From positions 62,001 through 126,000 of the forward strand of contig NZ_JACJRJ010000009.1 of assembly GCF_014697195.1 (NCBI RefSeq): DNA of 64,000 nt, written 5' to 3'. The position numbers and the translations under genes were made by a program. Below are positions 34,943-44,110 of the stretch, in pieces (positions within the stretch are counted from its first letter, which is position 1; every line of letters starts with the position of its first letter). This DNA is from Cylindrospermum sp. FACHB-282 (GTDB lineage Bacteria > Cyanobacteriota > Cyanobacteriia > Cyanobacteriales > Nostocaceae). The notes beneath the pieces are model-generated. The model was not told the origin of the DNA, did no database searches, and saw only the letters and a list, made by a program, of their open reading frames with translations.

Positions 34943-37156
34943 TTAATGCACTAATGCGATCGCTCTTTTTGTCAACGCATCAGCCGTCAAACCATTAAAG
35001 GCCATGAGTTCCCCAGCGCTGGCGGTAGTTTCTCCACGCTTCCATGCGAAGGTATCGCGCTTTGAATTACTGCGTAACATAATTGGTTCTAACATCGCCG
35101 CAGCACCACCTGTAACACCAATTAAGGCATCTCCACCAAACAATTTATCAAAATCGGCATCACTCAAGAAACCGCCGTCTGGTTCAGAACAAGTTTCCCA
35201 TGCAGTATCATCAGGACGATATAAACGTCGAGGATTGATGATAGAAACAATCTTTACACCAATACCTTCAGTTTCTAAGAAAGAAGCAGCTTCAAATACG
35301 GGAATTAGTGTTAAATCACCAATTACCGCAAATACAACCTTCTTCGCACCAGCAACTTCATGCAATAACACCGCACCATCTCGCAAGCCTTTATGAGTTT
35401 GTTCAAAACTTGTGCGAATTGGCAAAGGTGACTTACTGGCAGTAATCACAATTCCCTTATTTTTAGTTTTCAAAGCCCAGTCATAACAGACTTGAATACT
35501 GTTAGCATCAGGGGGGAATAACGGAAATACATTGCCATTTCGCATCAACGCTGCAAAGTAAGCTTCAATTTCAGGTCTTTGGTGAGTCCAACCGTTACGT
35601 CCTTGCTCTAATGCCCCTGCCGTATATAATGTAATAGTTGAGGGAGTTGGACGGCGCAATTCTGCCATTGCTTGGGTGACAGTTTGCCAAATTGGTAACC
35701 CGTTGATGGCAAAAGATTCATAAGAACACCATAATGTTCTCGCACCCATTAAAGATAAACCAGCAGCTAAACCTGCACAAGCATCTTCACTCAATGGTTC
35801 GTAAACTTGTCCCCCTGGTGCTTGGTTATATAAGTCGTCGGTGGTGGGGTGGATAATCTTTAATGCTTGGTTAATGTTGGCAATTCCTGATGCTTCGTTA
35901 CCGTCGGCGTTGGTGACAAGGAAACTTTTATCTATATTTCCTACAACTCCTACTAATTTTCCCATGGCTGTAGTCGAAACTTGAGGAATAGGCCCAACTG
36001 CATATTCTTCTAAAGGCAATTTACCCAATTCTGCTAATGGTAATTCAAATTCTGTTACCACTGTTTTTGCTGCTGGGCCACTGCCGGCACGTTCGGCATT
36101 TGTTCGCACTATTTGCCAAGCTTCTGCTGATAAAGCACGGGTTTGTAAAGCGCTGATGATATGGGGAGCATCGAGGGTATCTTTGGGATAAAGGTTGTGA
36201 GATTTTGCGCCTCTGGCGTGGACTCCTGCGCCTTTAAGTTGTTTAATAATAAATACGGTAAGTTGTCCGCTGAGAGCAGAACGGGCAGCTTTATCTACTC
36301 CCAAAAGTACTGCTTGGGTAAATGCTAGGCGCTTCTCGAAAGAAAAAGCGGTACTATCAACGTAATCTCCTGGTTGGTTTTGATCATCAAATTCTTTGGC
36401 ATCTACTAATATGACTTCGTCAAAACCGTTACCTTTCCAGAATGCCGTCATCTGTTCGTTGGTTTTTAGAGATACCATGCTGTGGTGTTCTTGGCTGTAA
36501 CCGTTCCACACTAGCACTGGTAAAAAGTTGGTGACTGTGGGGTAAGCTGTGTGGAAATGGGCGATCGCACTCACGATATAAGGTTCACCCAATCCACCAT
36601 CTCCAACGGTGAAGGGAAACAGCTTGTCTTGGTGCAGGAGTGCAGCAGACATGGCAAAATGCTGTCCTTGCCCCAAAGGCCCGGCAGGTGCTAAAATGCC
36701 GGGGATATAGCCAGAGAGATGCCCCAATAAACCGTGCTTTTCTCGAAAGCGATCGCGCAATTGTTGGACTGTAAAAATTCCCATGTCCTCTAAGGAACGA
36801 TCCAAAAACATGGCACTATAGAAACCGGGGGCGTGGTGTCCAACTTCGGTGATAATGTTTTTATATCCCAGCATCACCAGAGAGGCATAAGCTTCTGCTT
36901 GGCTAGCAAAACCTCCAGGATGTCCAGAAGCCTTACTACCAGTCACTTGTAGCGTTAAGTAGCGGAGAGCATCGGCAGCGAGTACAGTTTGATAAACTGC
37001 AGTTGGATCTGTGGGGGATGCGATCGCCACTTTACCCAACTCAATCGCAGGATTTGCACCATAAGTTTTAAAATCTGGTAATGCTTCCCCAAAATATTGA
37101 ATTCCTTCGCAAAAATCGGGAAGTGCTGAAGATGCCTTTGGGCTGATTGCTGTCAT
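34943..37156 (-). CDS. Divergent phosphoketolase / transketolase-like TPP enzyme
   Basis: 737 residues. The phosphoketolase-type order is kept: SGHPGGFASQAEAY, GHLSGYIPGILAPAGPLGQG, VGDGGLGEPYIVS, LVWNGYS, NADGNEASG, YEPLSEDACAGLAAG, GRNGWTHQRPEIE and FPLFPPDANSIQVCYDW. It is about 50 residues shorter than usual phosphoketolases and lacks some exact catalytic motifs (GHLSGYIPG is closer to transketolase GHPSPYTPG). Known phosphoketolases cleave xylulose-5-P or fructose-6-P with phosphate. The substrate here is uncertain. It stands alone on the minus strand. Confidence 0.7.
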   Translation of the reverse strand: MTAISPKASSALPDFCEGIQYFGEALPDFKTYGANPAIELGKVAIASPTDPTAVYQTVLAADALRYLTLQVTGSKASGHPGGFASQAEAYASLVMLGYKNIITEVGHHAPGFYSAMFLDRSLEDMGIFTVQQLRDRFREKHGLLGHLSGYIPGILAPAGPLGQGQHFAMSAALLHQDKLFPFTVGDGGLGEPYIVSAIAHFHTAYPTVTNFLPVLVWNGYSQEHHSMVSLKTNEQMTAFWKGNGFDEVILVDAKEFDDQNQPGDYVDSTAFSFEKRLAFTQAVLLGVDKAARSALSGQLTVFIIKQLKGAGVHARGAKSHNLYPKDTLDAPHIISALQTRALSAEAWQIVRTNAERAGSGPAAKTVVTEFELPLAELGKLPLEEYAVGPIPQVSTTAMGKLVGVVGNIDKSFLVTNADGNEASGIANINQALKIIHPTTDDLYNQAPGGQVYEPLSEDACAGLAAGLSLMGARTLWCSYESFAINGLPIWQTVTQAMAELRRPTPSTITLYTAGALEQGRNGWTHQRPEIEAYFAALMRNGNVFPLFPPDANSIQVCYDWALKTKNKGIVITASKSPLPIRTSFEQTHKGLRDGAVLLHEVAGAKKVVFAVIGDLTLIPVFEAASFLETEGIGVKIVSIINPRRLYRPDDTAWETCSEPDGGFLSDADFDKLFGGDALIGVTGGAAAMLEPIMLRSNSKRDTFAWKRGETTASAGELMAFNGLTADALTKRAIALVH

Positions 37157-38059
37157 GCTGAATACCTTATAAAATGAGGGAAAACTGTAGATGCTCGATT
37201 AATTTAACAAAAATTTTACATCTTTCTGTCTGTAACAGTTTATTGCTTTTTCGCAACCACAGAATAAGAAACTTAAATCCTCACCTCACAAAAACTTCTG
37301 CTTTTCCTGAAAACTCAACTCCCTAATTTGGTAACAACCCCAAATCCTGCCAATACAGTTCCGATAACATCCCCCACATTAGATAAAGGGATAAAGAAAA
37401 AAATAGCCCCCTTGTTCAGGGTGCTTAGAGGCATATCCGCGAGATAAAAATTACTGAAAAAAATGCCTCACAATATCATAAGTTCCCCATGGTATCTACC
37501 CTAGGAATATACACAAAGAAACCCAAATATGATCACAACTCCTGATGTGTAAATATCCCTATTTATTTTCTCAAGTCAGCCTACCCAGACTTTGCCTGTA
37601 TCCTTCCAGGAACTCTATTCGCCCTGGGTTCTAACTCCTCCAATTTGGTTATATCTTTCTACAGATACGCACTTGAGGAGGTAGAGTTTATAGTAACCAG
37701 TAATAGGTTATTAAGAAAGCACAAATTCATGGTCAATACAAGGCTATTCCGTTCTAGACATAACTCCCCCTGAACTTCAGTTCAGGGCTAATAACTCGCA
37801 TTCCGTTAAAACGGACTATAAATTTCTTTTCGTCGTCTTTAACGAGTTAGAGTTTTTGTTGTGTAAGCTGACAATCCTATAATGTGCATACCATCATTCA
37901 ATCTAACTCTTGTGGGGTGGGCATCCTGCCCGCCCTTGATGTTCAAATTAAAAGCCCAACAGCTTAGTTCATTTACCTGAAAATAACTGTAGGTAATGAC
38001 ATTAAATTTTCCACAATTTTCTAATATCATAAAATAAATCTAAGTCTACAATTACAATT
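37157..38059. other. 903-bp intergenic region with several hairpins
   Basis: No convincing gene. CCCTGAAC-ttca-GTTCAGGG (37768-37787) is a perfect 8-bp stem. TCCGTT-aa-AACGGA (37802-37815) follows 14 nt later. GGGC-atcct-GCCC (37919-37931) is a known Nostoc-type repeat core. Promoters for the phosphoketolase-like gene and crtO, and perhaps a small RNA, could lie here. A 63-codon minus frame at 37839-38030 translates the repeat and is rejected. Confidence 0.5.
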
Positions 38060-39754
38060 ATGCAAGAGTATGATGTTGTTATTATCGGCGCAGGACATAA
38101 CGGGCTAGTATGTGCTGCTTATTTACTGAAAGCGGGCTATAGCGTCTTGTTACTAGAAAAACGTTCCGTTCCTGGTGGTGCAGCCACAACAGAAGAATGC
38201 ATGCCAAAAGAAGCACCAGGATTTAAATTTAACCTCTGTGCCATTGACCATGAATTTATTCACTTGGGGCCAGTCGTTGAAGAATTAGAACTGACAAAAT
38301 ACGGCTTAGAATATTTAGAGTGTGATCCAGTTGTATTCTGTCCCCATCCAGATGGCAAGTATTTTTTAGGGCATAAGTCTTTAGAAAAAACTTGTGCTGA
38401 AATTGCCCGTTACAGTGAGCGAGACGCTCAAAAATATGCCGAATTTACAGACTACTGGCAGCGGGCACTGGGGGCAATGATTCCCATGTTTAATGCCCCG
38501 CCCAAATCAATTATAGATATTTTTGGTAACTACGATGTCAAAAAGCTGAAAGATTTATTTTCAGTCATTGGTTCCCCATCGAAAACGCTGGACTTTATTC
38601 GCAACATGATGACCAGCGCCGAAGATTTACTTAACGAGTGGTTTGATTCCGAATTTCTCAAAGCGCCATTGGCAAGATTATCCTCAGAACTTGGTGCACC
38701 ACCTTCACAAAAAACCATTGCCATTGGTGCAATTATGATGGCAATGCGTCATAATCCAGGTATGGCTAGACCTCGCGGTGGTACGGGTGCATTAGTGCAA
38801 GCATTGGTGAACTTAGTCACAAGTAAAGGTGGCGTTATCCTCACAGATCAGCACGTGGAAAAAATCTTAATTGATGATGGAAAAGCTGTAGGTGTGCGGG
38901 TTGCTGGTAATAGAGAATATCGTGCTAAATACGGCGTGATTTCTAATATTGACGCCCAGAGGTTATTTTTACAAATGACCGAAAAAAGTGATATTGATGC
39001 AGTAGATCCTGATTTATGGGAAAGATTAGAACGCCGCATCGTCAATAATAATGAAACTATCCTCAAGATAGATTTAGCTTTAGACGAACCTCTGCGCTTT
39101 CCCTTCCACGCGCACAAAGACGAATACCTGATTGGCTCTATTTTAATTGCAGATTCGGTGGCTCATGTAGAACAAGCTCATAGTAAATGTACCTTGGGAG
39201 AGATTCCCGATGCTGACCCATCGATGTATGTAGTCATGCCTAGCGCCCTTGACCCCACATTAGCACCACCAGGCAAACATACCCTATGGATTGAATTTTT
39301 TGCCCCCTATCAAATTGCTGGTGCAGAAGGTACTGGGTTAAAAGGTACGGGTTGGACAGATGAATTAAAAAACAAAGTTGCAGATAGGGTAATTGATAAG
39401 TTGGCAGCTTATGCACCGAATGTAAAACAAGCAACTATCGCCCGCCGTGTAGAAAGTCCGGCAGAATTGGGAGAAAGATTAGGCGCACGTAAAGGAAATT
39501 ATTACCATATTGATATGACCCTAGATCAAATGATATTTTTCCGTCCTTTACCAGAATTAGCGAACTACAAAACTCCGATTGAAAATCTATTTTTGACTGG
39601 TGCCGGCACTCATCCAGGTGGTTCTATTTCTGGAATGCCAGGGCGCAATTGTGCCCGTGTATTTTTACAGGCAAAACATCCCATAGCCCAAGGTTTAAAG
39701 GATGCAGGAAATTCGATTAAGTCAACCGTTGGGTCTGTTTTTGGGATTAGTTAG
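38060..39754 (+). CDS. crtO: Beta-carotene ketolase, CrtO type
   Basis: Forms echinenone by 4-keto oxidation of beta-carotene; a phytoene-desaturase-like FAD enzyme. The FAD motif is VVIIGAGHNGLVCAAYLLKAG (residues 6-25). GGAATTEECMP, FNLCAIDHEFIHLGPV, SNIDAQRLFLQ, LWIEFFAPYQIAG and the C-terminal GAGTHPGGSISGMPGRNCAR follow the Synechocystis CrtO sequence as I remember it. 564 residues. Echinenone supplies orange carotenoid protein and membrane carotenoids. The next gene (39953) on the same strand is an unrelated-looking reductase. Confidence 0.88.
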   Translation: MQEYDVVIIGAGHNGLVCAAYLLKAGYSVLLLEKRSVPGGAATTEECMPKEAPGFKFNLCAIDHEFIHLGPVVEELELTKYGLEYLECDPVVFCPHPDGKYFLGHKSLEKTCAEIARYSERDAQKYAEFTDYWQRALGAMIPMFNAPPKSIIDIFGNYDVKKLKDLFSVIGSPSKTLDFIRNMMTSAEDLLNEWFDSEFLKAPLARLSSELGAPPSQKTIAIGAIMMAMRHNPGMARPRGGTGALVQALVNLVTSKGGVILTDQHVEKILIDDGKAVGVRVAGNREYRAKYGVISNIDAQRLFLQMTEKSDIDAVDPDLWERLERRIVNNNETILKIDLALDEPLRFPFHAHKDEYLIGSILIADSVAHVEQAHSKCTLGEIPDADPSMYVVMPSALDPTLAPPGKHTLWIEFFAPYQIAGAEGTGLKGTGWTDELKNKVADRVIDKLAAYAPNVKQATIARRVESPAELGERLGARKGNYYHIDMTLDQMIFFRPLPELANYKTPIENLFLTGAGTHPGGSISGMPGRNCARVFLQAKHPIAQGLKDAGNSIKSTVGSVFGIS

Positions 39755-39952
39755 TCCTTGTATATTTCCCGGATGTAGGGCTAATAACTAAATATGCCTG
39801 CTGAAACTGTTACTCTACAAATCCCTGAAATCCTCTATCAGCACCAGTAATTGATAATTCTTTCTTTCTAGTGAAGTAAGTCATACTTGCTACTGATGGC
39901 AAACAGGACAATAAACTGGTCAAATAAGAATGATGTTGCTCACGGCAGAGTA

Positions 39953-41068
39953 ATGACAGACAGGGTTTTGATTCTTGGAGGACGGGGGCGGATTGGTAGC
40001 AGCGTTGCTCAGGATCTAGTCGCCCACACGCAGGCACAAATTACCATCACTGGGCGTTCTCCAGAGATGGGAGAGGCTGTAAACGTTTCTTCGGGAGGAC
40101 GAGAGCAGTTTTTGCTATTGGACTTGGCGGAAGTTGACAAGGTGCGGGAGGCGATCGCAAATTCTGACTTAGTCATTCACTGCGCTGGGCCCTTTCACTA
40201 CCGAGATACTAATGTTCTCGAACTTTGCATTGCCCAAGGCGTTAACTATCTAGATGTCAGCGATCACCGTTCCTATACTAGCAAAGCGCTTAATTATCAT
40301 CAACAAGCTGCTGCTGCTGGTGTAACGGCAATCATTAATACTGGCATTTTTCCTGGCATTTCCAACAGCATGGTACGTCAGGGAATCGAGCAATTAGATA
40401 TCCCAGAAAAAATACATTTAAGTTATTTAGTTTCTGGTTCTGGCGGTGCTGGCGTTACAGTGATGCGGACAACTTTTTTGGGGTTACAGCATCCTTTTGA
40501 AGCTTGGATTAATGGTAATTGGCAATTAATTAAACCTTATACTGACCGGGAATCTATTAACTTCCCACCACCATATCGACGCCATGGAGTTTACTGGTTT
40601 GATATGCCAGAAACTTTCACCCTACCCCATGCCTTTCCATCAGTGAAAACTGTAATAACTAAATTTGGCTCTGTGCCTGATTTTTACAATCACCTAACTT
40701 GGATAGCAGCACATATATTTCCTAAATGGTTAATGCAGCGTCGTTACATGATTGAATTTTTGTCTCATGTTAGTCATTTAATGACCGATGTCACCAATAA
40801 CTTTAGTGGTATTGGCGTAGCAGTTCGTGCAGAAGTTACAGGGCAAAAAAATGGCGAAACAGCCGCTTATTGTGCAACTCTAGTACATGAAAATACCGCC
40901 ATCGCTTCTGGTTGCGGCACAGGAAGCATCGCCCAATTATTGCTAAATGGCAAACTCAACAAACCAGGGGTATTTCCGGTGGAAGAAGCACTACCTACAG
41001 ATTTATTTATTCAAGTAATGCAAAGCCGAGGTATTCAAATTAATCATAATTGGTTATCGCCATCTTAA
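39953..41068 (+). CDS. Saccharopine dehydrogenase-like NAD(P)-binding protein
   Basis: About 371 residues from ATG 39953. The Rossmann start DRVLILGGRGRIGSSVAQ, then VIHCAGPFHYRDTNVLELCI, GVNYLDVSDH and AAGVTAIINTGIFPGISN, is the saccharopine dehydrogenase-like reductase pattern. A C-terminal domain follows (VTVMRTTFLGL, GVYWFDMPETF). Physiological substrate unknown. An upstream in-frame ATG at 39887 adds 22 poorly conserved residues. It lies 198 bp after crtO on the same strand, but there is no proof of a shared transcript. Confidence 0.75.
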   Translation: MTDRVLILGGRGRIGSSVAQDLVAHTQAQITITGRSPEMGEAVNVSSGGREQFLLLDLAEVDKVREAIANSDLVIHCAGPFHYRDTNVLELCIAQGVNYLDVSDHRSYTSKALNYHQQAAAAGVTAIINTGIFPGISNSMVRQGIEQLDIPEKIHLSYLVSGSGGAGVTVMRTTFLGLQHPFEAWINGNWQLIKPYTDRESINFPPPYRRHGVYWFDMPETFTLPHAFPSVKTVITKFGSVPDFYNHLTWIAAHIFPKWLMQRRYMIEFLSHVSHLMTDVTNNFSGIGVAVRAEVTGQKNGETAAYCATLVHENTAIASGCGTGSIAQLLLNGKLNKPGVFPVEEALPTDLFIQVMQSRGIQINHNWLSPS

Positions 41069-41093
41069 ACAATTAAAAATTAAAGCTTGTAGT

Positions 41094-41109
41094 AAGGACT
41101 TTAGTCCTT
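41094..41109. terminator. Hairpin between convergent genes
   Basis: AAGGACT-tt-AGTCCTT. It lies between the reductase (ending 41068) and the antiporter gene (ending 41194), which converge. AAAATTC follows. A wider inverted pair of AAGCTTGT near 41084 and ACAAGCT near 41146 encloses it, so a larger repeat element is likely. Confidence 0.55.
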
Positions 41110-41193
41110 AAAATTCTTTGATTGAGCGATTTATCCCTCACCACAAGCTAAATTCTCATTCATTTTATATTTTCATGTGCCAATTAACTAGAC

Positions 41194-42492
41194 CTATTTA
41201 AATTCATTAATTGTAGCAGCAGGAGTAGACTTTATCTGGTTAGCAATATTGCGTTCATACCAATTCATTAATGGAGTTGCACTAATGCCATGTACAATCA
41301 CAGAAACTACAATAGTAGTGTAAGTTATCCAGGCAATTTGTTCGCCAACTTCGCCTTTTAATCCATGACCAAATGCATAACCAAGATAATATAAAGAGCC
41401 AACACCGCGAATGCCAAACCAACCAAATAACCAGCGAGTTCCTGAATTTAAACTTCGGCGGGATGAACCAACAGGACGCTTACCAATGGTGCTGATCCAA
41501 ACCCCTAGAGGTCGGATGACAAAGAATAACAAAACTATGACTAACAAAGATTGAGGTGCATATTTTAGCATTGGCGGCCATAATAATATTGATCCCAATA
41601 GCAAAATTGTCCCAACTTCTAGCAGCTTTTCCATTTGCTCAAGAAATTCTAATTGTCCCAGCGGTATTTCTGGATTTCTGTAACTTTGTTGGACTACTAA
41701 CCCAGCAACAAATACCGCCAGAAAACCATAGCCATTAACAATTTCTGTTAGAGAATAAGTTAATAAAATTGCACCTATGGCAATAAAATCTTCCATTAAT
41801 TCATCAACAGAACGGCGCTTTTGAATTCTTTTATCAATCCAAACTACTGCTTTAGCTACAATAATTCCCATAACAATAGCTGATGCGATCGCCCAAATTA
41901 AATCAACCATTACCCATTGTTTAAACCAGTTATCCCAGTTATTATCTTTTAAAGCATAAAGACCAAAATAAACGAAGGGAAACGCTAAGGCATCATTTAA
42001 CCCACCTTCAGAAGTTAAACCAAACCGCAACTCATCTTTATCATTTTTATCAGTCAGTTGCACTTCAGAAGCTAAAACTGGGTCAGTTGGGGCGAGAATT
42101 GCCCCTAATAAAATAGCCGCACCCCAATCCATTCCTAAAAATAATTTGCCCACAGCAGCCAAGCCAAAAATTGAAATTGGCATCAAAAATCCAATCAGCC
42201 GCACTGTGATATCCCAAACAGCTAAGTTTAGGGGCATAACTATTTTTAACCCGCAGCTAAATACAGAAATAATCACCACAAATTCCGTTAGACGCTCCAA
42301 AAACTCAGCGTTGAATACTTCATCACGACGCAGTTGAATCAGCCCTAAGCCATAGGGACCTAGAAAAATACCAACTACTAGATAGATGAGTGCGAAGGAA
42401 AGAGGTAAACGCGAAATCCAGCCTGAGCCTAATGTTACTCCCAGTAAGAGTAGACCAATCACAAGCAGGTCAATAATATATATATCTACCAT
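41194..42492 (-). CDS. Na+/H+ antiporter, NhaP (CPA1) type
   Basis: 432 residues with about 11-12 hydrophobic helices. The ion-binding region is AAILLGAILAPTDPVLASE, with the TDP motif usual for CPA1 antiporters, and GGLNDALAFPFVY, containing the acidic ND pair. A C-terminal GIRGVGSLYYL resembles the NhaP end helices. It exchanges cytoplasmic Na+ or other cations for protons in the plasma or thylakoid membrane. Convergent with the reductase and divergent from the P450 gene (157-bp gap). Confidence 0.88.
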   Translation of the reverse strand: MVDIYIIDLLVIGLLLLGVTLGSGWISRLPLSFALIYLVVGIFLGPYGLGLIQLRRDEVFNAEFLERLTEFVVIISVFSCGLKIVMPLNLAVWDITVRLIGFLMPISIFGLAAVGKLFLGMDWGAAILLGAILAPTDPVLASEVQLTDKNDKDELRFGLTSEGGLNDALAFPFVYFGLYALKDNNWDNWFKQWVMVDLIWAIASAIVMGIIVAKAVVWIDKRIQKRRSVDELMEDFIAIGAILLTYSLTEIVNGYGFLAVFVAGLVVQQSYRNPEIPLGQLEFLEQMEKLLEVGTILLLGSILLWPPMLKYAPQSLLVIVLLFFVIRPLGVWISTIGKRPVGSSRRSLNSGTRWLFGWFGIRGVGSLYYLGYAFGHGLKGEVGEQIAWITYTTIVVSVIVHGISATPLMNWYERNIANQIKSTPAATINEFK

Positions 42493-42648
42493 GGGTGTTT
42501 GTATAAAATCCAGGTGTTACTTTGCAAGTTTAGTTGTGATTTCTTTATGTATAGATAACCTATAGGTAGATTTTATAAATATATTTTCTATCTATTCTTT
42601 TCTAAATTTGTTAGTTTAGTATAAAAATAAATAATAGGAACCCTGATC

Positions 42649-44016
42649 ATGCAACTCCCAGCTATTCCACAAAGTCCAAAATTTATACAGCGGATGCAGT
42701 GGCTTTTTAATCCTTTGCAACTGATGGAAACATCTGCAAGGGCGCATGGCGAATGTTTTGCATTATGCCTGACTAGCCAGAAACCCATAGTATTTTTTAG
42801 CAATCCCCAAGCAATTCAGGAGCTTTTTACCGCTTCTCCAGAAACTTTTGATGCTGGGAGGTCAAACCCAGTTCTTAAACCTTTGATGGGTGAAAATTCG
42901 TTACTTTTGCTAGATGGTGTATCTCACCAACGCCAGCGACGGTTGTTGACGCCGCCATTTCATGGAGAACGGATGAAGACTTACGGTCAAATTATGGCTA
43001 AAATCACTAATGAGGTCATTAGCGGTTGGAAAATTGGCGTACCTTTTTCGGTGCGTTCGGCAATGCAAGAAATCTCTCTCAAGGTGATTTTACAAACTGT
43101 CTTTGGTTTGCATGAGGGAGAGCGGTTTGCACAATTAGAAGAATTATTGGGTTCTTTGCTAGATTTATCTGGTTCTCCGATGCGTGCAAGTATATTCTTT
43201 TTTCCCGCATTACAAGTAGATTTGGGCACGTGGAGTCCTTGGGGAAAATTTTTGCATCAAAAACAGCAAATTAATCAGCTGCTGGATCTTGAGATTCAGG
43301 AACGCAGAGATCATCCTGATCCATCTCGCAACGATATCCTTTCATTGATGATGTTAGCGCGTGATGAAAATGGCGAACCGATGACGGATGAAGAGTTGCG
43401 CGATGAGTTGATGACTCTGTTAGTCGCAGGTCATGAAACTACCGCTTCAGGTTTAACATGGGCATTTTACTGGATTCATCGTTTGCCAGAAGTGCGGGAA
43501 AAGCTGCTGGCTGAGTTAGATAATTTTGGTGATAACGCAGATTTGTCGGAAGTTGCTCGTTTGCCCTATCTTACAGCAGTCTGCCAAGAGACGCTACGCA
43601 TTTATCCTATCGCGATGATTACGTTACCTCGCATTGTCAAGTCACCAATAAAAATCAGTGGTTATGAATTTCAACCGGGTACAATGCTTGCGCCTTGTAT
43701 ATATTTAACCCATCGCCGACCGGATTTATATCCAGAACCCCAGCAGTTTAAACCAGAGCGCTTTTTAGAACGGCAGTATTCACAGTATGAATATATTCCC
43801 TTTGGTGGTGGGAATCGTCGCTGTTTGGGTATGGCGTTTGCTATGTTTGAAATGAAACTAGTTTTAGCTACGGTGTTGTCAAATGTGGAGTTAGCGTTAG
43901 TTGATAATATTCCAGTTAAGCCTATCCGCCGTGGTGTGACTTTAGCCCCTTCTGGCGGTAAGTGGTTGGTTGCAACCGCTCAACGGCAACAGGTGAAGAT
44001 TCCGGTTGGGGTGTAG
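42649..44016 (+). CDS. Cytochrome P450 (CYP110-like)
   Basis: 455 residues. The I-helix is LLVAGHETTASGLTWAFYWI, the K-helix ExxR is CQETLRIYP, PERF is in FKPERFLERQ, and the heme-binding loop is IPFGGGNRRCLGMAFAMFE with the axial Cys. The N-terminus (AIPQSPKFIQRMQWLFNPLQ) and the overall sequence fit the cyanobacterial CYP110 clade, for which terpene or fatty-acid oxidation is discussed. No terpene cyclase is adjacent. The substrate is unknown. Confidence 0.88.
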   Translation: MQLPAIPQSPKFIQRMQWLFNPLQLMETSARAHGECFALCLTSQKPIVFFSNPQAIQELFTASPETFDAGRSNPVLKPLMGENSLLLLDGVSHQRQRRLLTPPFHGERMKTYGQIMAKITNEVISGWKIGVPFSVRSAMQEISLKVILQTVFGLHEGERFAQLEELLGSLLDLSGSPMRASIFFFPALQVDLGTWSPWGKFLHQKQQINQLLDLEIQERRDHPDPSRNDILSLMMLARDENGEPMTDEELRDELMTLLVAGHETTASGLTWAFYWIHRLPEVREKLLAELDNFGDNADLSEVARLPYLTAVCQETLRIYPIAMITLPRIVKSPIKISGYEFQPGTMLAPCIYLTHRRPDLYPEPQQFKPERFLERQYSQYEYIPFGGGNRRCLGMAFAMFEMKLVLATVLSNVELALVDNIPVKPIRRGVTLAPSGGKWLVATAQRQQVKIPVGV

Positions 44017-44110
44017 TTTAAGATGGAATAGGTGATGAGCTACACCCCGCTGGATGCGATCGCATTTTTATTTGTGAGTGCGATCGCAAAATTTCTACTT
44101 AATGAAAAGT
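44017..44110. terminator. HIP1-containing hairpin between convergent genes
   Basis: TGCGATCGCA occurs twice 36 nt apart (44056-44065 and 44091 region), each self-complementary and able to pair with the other. The first is followed by TTTTTATTT. It is a plausible bidirectional terminator between the P450 gene and the restriction-modification gene. Confidence 0.4.

Noticed and set aside
37839-38030. 63-aa minus-strand frame upstream of crtO
   Set aside because: Half of it translates a dispersed GGGCATCCTGCCC-type repeat.
39810-40037. 75-aa minus-strand frame opposite the saccharopine dehydrogenase-like gene
   Set aside because: It overlaps the start of a real gene and has no supporting features.
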